DNA of 64,000 nucleotides, taken from NCBI RefSeq assembly GCF_021698855.1, contig NZ_WWFA01000011.1, positions 124,001 through 188,000 of the forward strand. The letters run 5' to 3'. Of this stretch, positions 58,313 to 64,000 are shown in pieces. Under the pieces are notes generated by a model that saw only the letters and a list, made by a program, of their open reading frames with translations, was not told the origin of the DNA and did not search any database. This stretch comes from Lactobacillus sp. S2-2. Its GTDB lineage: Bacteria; Bacillota; Bacilli; Lactobacillales; Lactobacillaceae. A program made the translations under genes and the position numbers. The stretch's first letter is position 1. Each line of letters opens with the position of its first letter.

Positions 58313-59594
58313 AAAAATATATCAAGAATTTAATGAAACAGTTTTTTATGAAAAATTAGATAATGGATTAAATGTGATTTTATTACCAAAGAATGATTAC
58401 AATGCTACTTATGCTAATTTAAAATTAAATTTCGGATCGATTAATAATCAAATTGAAATAAATAATAAAATAAGACGAATACCTGAAGGAACTGCGCATT
58501 TTTTAGAACATAAAATGTTTGATAAAAAAAACTATGATTCTACAGATTTATTTGATAATAATGGTGCTTATTCTAATGCTTTTACAAGTTTTAATAGTAC
58601 AAATTATTTATTTTCTGCTACTAAAAATATATCAAAAAATATTAAAATTTTACTAGATATGGTTCAAGAACCATATTTTTCAAAAGATAAAATCAAAAAA
58701 GAAATTGGAATTATTGAACAAGAAATATTAATGTATGCTAGTGATCCAAATTCTAAGATATATTTTGATACAATTTCAAATTTATTTCCTAATACTTCAT
58801 TGAGTAGTGATATTGCTGGGACAGTACAATCTTTAAATGAAATTGACGAAGGGATTTTATATGATGTGTATAAAGAATTTTATATACCAGAAAATATGAC
58901 ATTAACAATTGTTGGTCATTTTGAATTAGATGAAATGATGAAAAATATAAAAAATATTGAAATTGAAAAGCCATATCATAAATTTGAACAACATGATGCA
59001 ATAAGCAAAACTGAAATGGAATTAGAAAATAGTAAAAATAATCTAATTAAAAATAATATTTCAGATATGAACTTACATCAAAATAAGGTTGCTATTGCAT
59101 ATCGTGGAAATCTAATTCAAGAATCTTTTTTGAATAAAACAAAGTACGAATTATGTTTAGAAATTTTATTCAATTCGGTATTTTCAGAAAATTCTAGTTA
59201 TTTAAATGATTTATATAATCAAAAAGTTATTGATGATTCTTTTGAATTTAGTTTTGAAATTGAGCCGATGTATAGTTTTATTATTTTTATTAACGAAACG
59301 ACTCAACCTACAAATTTTATTAATGCAATTAAAAATTTAATGGATTCAATTCCCGATGAAATTGATAGTTTAAAAAATGATATTGATTTACAAAAGAAAG
59401 AGATAATTGGTAATCGAATATCATCAATGAATTCTCTAGAAGACTTATCTAGTCAATTAGGTTCAATTGAAAATGGATTTATAAATATTTTTGATGAAAT
59501 TAATATTATTAATGAAATTAATTTAAATGATATAAAAAAAGCATTTAAAAAATTTATTGATTCAAAAAATTTTGTTACTAATATAATTAAATAA
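58305..59594 (+). CDS. yfmH: M16-family zinc peptidase YfmH
   Basis: Peptidase of 429 aa. The inverted zinc motif HFLEH is present in EGTAHFLEHKMFD (near residue 65), with a distal Glu in EIGIIEQEILMY. The YfmF and YfmH genes overlap, and ATG 58305 uses GGTAGGTGA inside yfmF; an in-frame GTG at 58296 lies in that SD sequence. Followed by rodZ, as in many Bacilli. Confidence 0.88.
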   Translation: MIKKIYQEFNETVFYEKLDNGLNVILLPKNDYNATYANLKLNFGSINNQIEINNKIRRIPEGTAHFLEHKMFDKKNYDSTDLFDNNGAYSNAFTSFNSTNYLFSATKNISKNIKILLDMVQEPYFSKDKIKKEIGIIEQEILMYASDPNSKIYFDTISNLFPNTSLSSDIAGTVQSLNEIDEGILYDVYKEFYIPENMTLTIVGHFELDEMMKNIKNIEIEKPYHKFEQHDAISKTEMELENSKNNLIKNNISDMNLHQNKVAIAYRGNLIQESFLNKTKYELCLEILFNSVFSENSSYLNDLYNQKVIDDSFEFSFEIEPMYSFIIFINETTQPTNFINAIKNLMDSIPDEIDSLKNDIDLQKKEIIGNRISSMNSLEDLSSQLGSIENGFINIFDEINIINEINLNDIKKAFKKFIDSKNFVTNIIK

Positions 59595-59661
59595 TCGAAA
59601 TTAATTTTTTTAAATAATTATGATACAATGATTGAAATAGATAAATTGGAGAATTTTAATT

Positions 59662-60555
59662 ATGGAAAATGAAGAAAATAATAATTTAAATATAGGTGAT
59701 CGCTTAAAACAATCAAGAATTGAAAAGGGATTGTCATTAGATGAAATCCAACAAAAAACTAAAATTCAAAAGAAGTATCTTATTGCTATTGAAGAAAATA
59801 ATTTGAATGAACTTCCTGGAGATTTTTATATAAGGGCATTTACTAAGCAATATGCAGCAACTCTTGGATTCGATAGTAATGAATTACTTGATGATTATGA
59901 AGATAGCATTCCAGATACAAATACTAATGAATATATGGATAAGATTAGTGAAAATACTATTGAAACTAGATCTGCTAAGAATAAAGTTAGTGAAAGAAAT
60001 TCTAAAATAAAAGGTGCTTTTTCAATATCAGTAATTGTTGGAATTGTACTATTAATTTTATTAGTCATTTGGTTTGCATCAGCTAAATTATCTAATAATA
60101 GTAGTAATAATGATAATCAATCTATTTCTGTTTCCGGTGAATCTAATAAAGAAAGCAAAAGAGATAACAATCAAGATGCAAAAAAAGAAACTAAAACTAA
60201 AAATAAAAAAATAAAAAACAAATCAAAAACTACTTCAATTTCAAAAGTTAGTCAAAGTGGTAGTGATGTATCTTTTAAAGTTTCTACAAGTAAAAAAGTT
60301 AATATTATTAAATTAAGTAGTAACAATAGAGCATGGACTTCATTAACTTCTGATGGAGATAATACTTGGTCTGGAATTGTTGATACAAATAGTCCTCATA
60401 CTGTTAAACTTAATTCTACTGATAAAAATATTAGTTTGAATCTAGGCAATGCAGCATCTACTAATATTGTAATTAATGGTAAGAAAGTAAAAATACCTAG
60501 TCCTGAAAATGGTGGTAATTCTTACACTAGAACAATTAAATTTAGTTTTAAATAA
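59662..60555 (+). CDS. rodZ: RodZ-like protein (HTH, one membrane helix, DUF4115)
   Basis: Bitopic protein of 297 aa. A Cro/CI-type helix-turn-helix occupies residues about 10-75 (IGDRLKQSRIEKGLSLDEIQQKTKI), a membrane helix about 118-136 (ISVIVGIVLLILLVIWFA), then a Ser/Asn/Lys-rich linker and an extracellular beta domain ending in RTIKFSFK. RodZ binds MreB and supports rod shape. In lactobacilli it normally precedes pgsA. SD sequence GGAGA. Confidence 0.88.
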   Translation: MENEENNNLNIGDRLKQSRIEKGLSLDEIQQKTKIQKKYLIAIEENNLNELPGDFYIRAFTKQYAATLGFDSNELLDDYEDSIPDTNTNEYMDKISENTIETRSAKNKVSERNSKIKGAFSISVIVGIVLLILLVIWFASAKLSNNSSNNDNQSISVSGESNKESKRDNNQDAKKETKTKNKKIKNKSKTTSISKVSQSGSDVSFKVSTSKKVNIIKLSSNNRAWTSLTSDGDNTWSGIVDTNSPHTVKLNSTDKNISLNLGNAASTNIVINGKKVKIPSPENGGNSYTRTIKFSFK

Positions 60556-60620
60556 AAATTATTAGATAACGATTGATTAGATTCAATCGTTATTTTAATA
60601 ATAAGAATGGAGATAGCATA

Positions 60621-61205
60621 TTGAATTTACCAAACAAATTAACTGTATTTAGAATTTTTTTGATTCCCGTTTTTTTATTACTTGTTTCAGTACCAATGAA
60701 TTTAGGTAGTGTTAATATATTAAATACTTTAATACCAACATCAAATTTATATGCAACAGTTGTTTTTGTTATTGCATGTTTAACTGATTTTTTAGATGGT
60801 CAAATCGCAAGAAAAAATAATTTAGTGACTAATTTTGGTAAATTCGCGGATCCAATGGCAGACAAACTATTAGTAATGACTGCTTTAGTTTATTTGACTA
60901 GTCAGAATATTGCTCCATTTTGGGTTGTAGTTATTATTATAGCTAGAGAATTAGCTGTGACAGGATTAAGATTATTAATTGTTGAAAATAATGGGAAAGT
61001 TTTAGCAGCAGCATGGCCTGGAAAAATAAAAACTTTTACACAAATGTTTGCAATTATTATTTTAATGCTTAATAATGTTCTGTTTAATAACATGGGAATT
61101 CAAATGGGCTTAATTTTATTGTATATTTGTCTAATATTTACAGTTTATTCTGGATATGATTATTTTAAACAAAATAAATCTGTTTTTTCTGATTCTTTTA
61201 ATTAA
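60621..61205 (+). CDS. pgsA: CDP-diacylglycerol--glycerol-3-phosphate 3-phosphatidyltransferase
   Basis: Membrane enzyme of 194 aa that makes phosphatidylglycerol phosphate. The CDP-alcohol phosphotransferase motif D-G-x2-A-R-x8-G-x3-D-x3-D is seen as DGQIARKNNLVTNFGKFADP and MADK. TTG 60621 gives the usual start MNLPNKLTVFRIFLIPVF and has GGAG nine bases upstream; the frame runs back to 60573 without a good SD sequence or family similarity. Confidence 0.93.
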   Translation: MNLPNKLTVFRIFLIPVFLLLVSVPMNLGSVNILNTLIPTSNLYATVVFVIACLTDFLDGQIARKNNLVTNFGKFADPMADKLLVMTALVYLTSQNIAPFWVVVIIIARELAVTGLRLLIVENNGKVLAAAWPGKIKTFTQMFAIIILMLNNVLFNNMGIQMGLILLYICLIFTVYSGYDYFKQNKSVFSDSFN

Positions 61206-61238
61206 AAATAATTCGTATTTAATAAAGGGGTAAATTTT

Positions 61239-61892
61239 ATGTATGGATATGGTCTATTTTTAAATAAAGATACTTTTTATCAAATTAAAAATGAATTAGA
61301 TGAAGATGAATATTTAATTAAGGATACTAGTACTGATGAAAAAATATATTTAATTTTAGATAAAAAACCTAGTGTCAATTTATTAAATAAATTAAATGTT
61401 GATGAAAATGATGTAATTAGTGATTTTTATTTCAAATATTTTGTAAAAGAATTATCTGAAAAAGAATTATCAATTACTTCTGCTGAGTCTTTAACTGGAG
61501 GACTTTTTCAAAGTTCTCTAACTGAAATTCCTGGAGTATCTAAAGTTTTTTTTGGTGGGATTGTATCTTATTCTAATGAAATTAAAAATAAATTATTAAA
61601 AGTTCCACAAAGTGTAATTAATCAGGATGGAGTAGTGTCTGAAAATACAGTTTATTTTATGGCTAAAGGCTCTAAAGAATTGTTCGATTCTGATATAGCA
61701 ATTTCATTTAGTGGAGTAGCTGGTCCTGATAAATTAGAAAATAAATATCCAGGAACGGTTTGGATTGGAATAATCGATCAAAATAATCATTTTTTTAAAT
61801 TAGAATTAGCTTTAGATGATAATTTATCAAGAAATGAAATTAGAAATGAATCTGTATTTTATGGAATTAAAAAATTAGTTGAAATTATTTAA
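61239..61892 (+). CDS. cinA: CinA-like protein lacking the N-terminal COG1058 domain
   Basis: Protein of 217 aa. Residues about 68-217 form the CinA C-terminal (PncC-type nicotinamide nucleotide amidase) domain: TSAESLTGGLFQSSLTEIPG, GGIVSYSNEIKNKLL, FSGVAGPD and PGTVWIGI. Full CinA is about 415 aa and starts with a molybdopterin-binding-like domain, which is missing; only about 67 unrelated-looking residues precede the amidase domain. Position between pgsA and recA is the standard cinA locus, so this is a shortened cinA. SD sequence AAGGGG, ATG 61239. Confidence 0.88.
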   Translation: MYGYGLFLNKDTFYQIKNELDEDEYLIKDTSTDEKIYLILDKKPSVNLLNKLNVDENDVISDFYFKYFVKELSEKELSITSAESLTGGLFQSSLTEIPGVSKVFFGGIVSYSNEIKNKLLKVPQSVINQDGVVSENTVYFMAKGSKELFDSDIAISFSGVAGPDKLENKYPGTVWIGIIDQNNHFFKLELALDDNLSRNEIRNESVFYGIKKLVEII

Positions 61893-61918
61893 AAGCAGAA
61901 CTTTTGTTCCTTTTTTTC
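61893..61918 (+). terminator. Weak terminator or palindrome after cinA
   Basis: GAAC-TTTT-GTTC (61898-61909) is followed by CTTTTTTT. It may be a weak terminator; the same 12 bases also fit the core of a LexA site (GAAC-N4-GTTC). Confidence 0.4.
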
Positions 61919-61982
61919 TTGATTTTAATAATAATCATTAGTATAGTATAAGATAGTTATTTAAAAGCTAGGAGGATTATGC

Positions 61983-63023
61983 ATGGCTGATGAACGTGAA
62001 AAAGCACTTGATGGTGCTCTGAAAAAAATTGAAAAAGAGTTTGGTAAAGGTTCAATAATGAGAATGGGAGATCGTGTTGATACACAAATTTCTACTGTTC
62101 CTAGTGGTTCTTTAGCCTTAGATAATGCTTTAGGAGTTGGTGGATATCCTAGAGGAAGAATTGTTGAAGTTTATGGACCAGAATCATCTGGTAAAACAAC
62201 TATGGCTTTGCATGCAGTTGCTGAAGTACAGAAGTCCGGTGGGACTGCTGCTTATATTGATGCTGAAAATGCATTAGATCCAGTTTATGCTACTAATTTA
62301 GGTGTAAATATTGATGATTTACTTTTATCACAACCTGATACTGGTGAGCAAGGGTTACAAATTACAGATGCCTTAATAAGTTCTGGTGCCGTTGATATAG
62401 TTGTTGTGGATTCGGTTGCTGCTTTAGTACCTAGAGCTGAAATTGAAGGTGAAATGGGTGATGCACATGTTGGTCTACAAGCTAGATTAATGTCCCAAGC
62501 TTTAAGAAAATTATCAGGATCAATAAATAAAACAAAAACAATTGCTTTATTTATTAACCAAATTCGTGAAAAAGTTGGAATTATGTTTGGAAATCCTGAA
62601 ACTACTCCTGGTGGTAGAGCATTAAAATTTTATTCTACAATTAGATTAGATGTAAGAAGAGCTGAACAAATTAAAGATGGTAGTGATATCATTGGTAATA
62701 GAACAAGAATAAAGGTTGCTAAAAACAAGGTAGCTCCTCCCTTTAAAAAGGCAGAAGTTGATATTATGTATGGACAGGGTGTATCTCAAAGTGGTGAACT
62801 TGTTGATATGGCTGTTGAAAAAGACATAATTAATAAATCAGGATCTTGGTATTCATACGGTGAAGATCGAATTGGACAAGGTCGAGAAAATGCAAAAAAA
62901 TATTTAACTGATAATCCTGAAATTTTTAATGAAGTTAATACTAAGGTTAGAGTAGCTTATGGTATGGAAGAAGATACTTCTGAAGATTCTAAACCATCAG
63001 AAAATAATGAAGATAATCAATAA
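61983..63023 (+). CDS. recA: Recombinase RecA
   Basis: DNA strand-exchange protein of 346 aa. Walker A is GPESSGKTT near residue 67, the catalytic Glu lies in [11 protein letters not shown], loop L2 follows [21 protein letters not shown], and the acidic tail ends [19 protein letters not shown] sequence AGGAGG before ATG 61983; the in-frame start is clear. It is followed by a good terminator and then rny. Confidence 0.98.
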   Translation: MADEREKALDGALKKIEKEFGKGSIMRMGDRVDTQISTVPSGSLALDNALGVGGYPRGRIVEVYGPESSGKTTMALHAVAEVQKSGGTAAYIDAENALDPVYATNLGVNIDDLLLSQPDTGEQGLQITDALISSGAVDIVVVDSVAALVPRAEIEGEMGDAHVGLQARLMSQALRKLSGSINKTKTIALFINQIREKVGIMFGNPETTPGGRALKFYSTIRLDVRRAEQIKDGSDIIGNRTRIKVAKNKVAPPFKKAEVDIMYGQGVSQSGELVDMAVEKDIINKSGSWYSYGEDRIGQGRENAKKYLTDNPEIFNEVNTKVRVAYGMEEDTSEDSKPSENNEDNQ

Positions 63024-63048
63024 AACCTCTTATGAGGTTTTTTTTGAT
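63022..63048 (+). terminator. Terminator of recA
   Basis: AAAACCTC-TTAT-GAGGTTTT followed by Ts. Confidence 0.88.
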
Positions 63049-63056
63049 TGTTTAGT

Positions 63057-63085
63057 TGACACTAGTCATAACAAACATTAAAATT
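63057..63085 (+). promoter_or_regulatory. Promoter of rny
   Basis: TTGACA (63057-63062), 17-base spacer, TAAAAT (63080-63085). The leader then holds a small perfect hairpin, ATCGTTT-TA-TAAACGAT (about 63094-63110), before the SD sequence CGGAGG. Confidence 0.7.
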
Positions 63086-63141
63086 AATTTGTTATCGTTT
63101 TATAAACGATGATTAAATAGATGAGTCGGAGGTCCTATCAT

Positions 63142-64000
63142 ATGTTTTCAGGAATAACCCTCGCGATCATCGTTATTATTGCTATTATTATTGGTTTTTT
63201 TTGTGGACAGTTTTTTTATAAGCAGATAGTTGAAAAAAAATTATCTGAATCACATCGAACTGCTACAGATATTATTGAAGATGCTAACCGTCAAGCAGAA
63301 ACTGCTTTGAAGGAAGCAACTTTAGAGGCTAAAGAAAAAAGTAATTTATATAGAACTGAAGTTGAAAAAGAACTAAAGCAAAGAAGAAGTGAAATTCAAC
63401 GACAAGAAGATCGATTACTTAAAAGAGAAGAATCTTTAGATCATAAAGATAATATCATTGAAAAGCGTGAGAATAATTTAAATCGTCAAGCTGACAAGCT
63501 TAATAACGATAAAAAAACTCTCGAAAAGCAACAAAAGCAAACTGATTTATTGATTGACCAGAGAAAAGCTGAAGTTGAAAGAATTTCTTATTTGACTCAT
63601 GAGGAAGCAAAAAAATTAATTATTGATGAAACTAAAGATGAATTGTCAGAACAAAGATCTGCAATGATTAAAGATAATTATTTTGCTACTAAAAAGGACA
63701 TTGAAAAAAATTCTAAGCAATTAATTGTGCAAGCAATTCAACAAAGTTCAGCTGATATTATTTCAGAAACAACTGTTTCAGTAGTTAATTTACCTAATGA
63801 TGATATGAAAGGTCGTATTATCGGAAAAGAAGGACGAAATATTCGAACCTTTGAAACATTAACTGGAATTGATCTTATAATTGATGATACGCCTAATGCA
63901 GTTATTTTAAGTGGGTTTGATCCAATTAGAAGAGAAGTTGCTAAGATGGCGTTAGAGAAATTAATTAACGATGGAAGGATTCATCCTGCAAGAATTGAAG
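63142..64000 (+). CDS. rny: Ribonuclease Y, 5' part (runs off the window)
   Basis: The first 286 codons of RNase Y, a membrane-bound endoribonuclease that starts mRNA decay in Firmicutes. An N-terminal helix ([20 protein letters not shown]), a long coiled coil rich in Lys, Glu and Gln, and the KH domain ([21 protein letters not shown]) are visible. The catalytic HD domain lies beyond base 64000. ATG 63142 has GGAGG upstream. Position after recA is usual in lactobacilli. Confidence 0.96.
   Translation, partial: MFSGITLAIIVIIAIIIGFFCGQFFYKQIVEKKLSESHRTATDIIEDANRQAETALKEATLEAKEKSNLYRTEVEKELKQRRSEIQRQEDRLLKREESLDHKDNIIEKRENNLNRQADKLNNDKKTLEKQQKQTDLLIDQRKAEVERISYLTHEEAKKLIIDETKDELSEQRSAMIKDNYFATKKDIEKNSKQLIVQAIQQSSADIISETTVSVVNLPNDDMKGRIIGKEGRNIRTFETLTGIDLIIDDTPNAVILSGFDPIRREVAKMALEKLINDGRIHPARIE

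Overview
The window is chromosomal housekeeping DNA from a low-GC Gram-positive bacterium, almost certainly a member of the Lactobacillaceae. The base composition is very AT-rich (roughly 30% GC by eye). Several gene orders are typical of lactobacilli: tdk-prfA-prmC-tsaC-glyA-upp-atpBEFHAGDC-ywzB-murA-mreB/mbl-yidD-DUF2969-rodA, then rpsD-ezrA-nifS-thiI-valS-folC-mreBCD-minCD, then yfmF-yfmH-rodZ-pgsA-cinA-recA-rny. The tmRNA tag (AKNNTNNFALAA), the T-box in front of valS and the S4 leader in front of rpsD fit Bacilli. The D-Ala ligase has Phe where vancomycin-sensitive species have Tyr, as in Leuconostoc and heterofermentative lactobacilli. A very AT-rich relative of Apilactobacillus or Fructilactobacillus is my best guess, but the species is not identifiable from the window.

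Layout. 1-2.6 kb: a partial gene and the metI-metC transsulfuration pair. 2.5-12.1 kb: an accessory-like stretch of transporters (CPA2 antiporter, GRP sugar permease, P-type ATPase), small acetyltransferases, a pentapeptide-repeat protein, a membrane acyltransferase and small unknown proteins. 12.2-12.5 kb: ssrA (tmRNA). 12.6-19.5 kb: a HAD phosphatase, a strongly degenerate RlmI-like methyltransferase, an osmoprotectant/ergothioneine-type ABC transporter, a three-repeat membrane protein, a frameshifted tag gene and a YiiX-like cysteine hydrolase. 19.5-19.75 kb: divergent tRNA-Gln(CUG) and tRNA-Glu(CUC). 19.8-38.7 kb: the murT-gatD lipid II amidation operon, translation-termination genes, glyA, upp, the F-type ATP synthase operon and cell-wall elongation genes. 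38.8-44.4 kb: ddl, an Rgg/PlcR-like regulator, usp, rarA, yueI and rpsD. 44.5-57 kb: cell division, sulfur transfer, valS, folC, mreBCD and minCD. 57-64 kb: the M16 peptidase pair, rodZ, pgsA, a shortened cinA, recA and the start of rny, which runs off the end.

Together the genes cover envelope growth and division (MurA, MurT/GatD, Ddl, RodA, MreB/Mbl, MreC, MreD, RodZ, MinC, MinD, EzrA), proton-motive force (ATP synthase, antiporter), and translation (RF1 and its methylase, TsaC, ThiI, ValRS, S4, tmRNA, tRNAs). There is no prophage, insertion sequence or CRISPR array. TTG start codons are frequent and usually carry a good Shine-Dalgarno (SD) sequence. The most unusual signals are regulatory. 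They are a 17-codon acidic leader ORF before a P-type ATPase, terminators placed directly in front of the SD sequences of two transporter genes, back-to-back tRNA promoters whose -35 boxes abut, and a folC gene whose conserved N-terminus has no canonical start codon. Several proteins also look degenerate: the RlmI-like protein, Tag and CinA.
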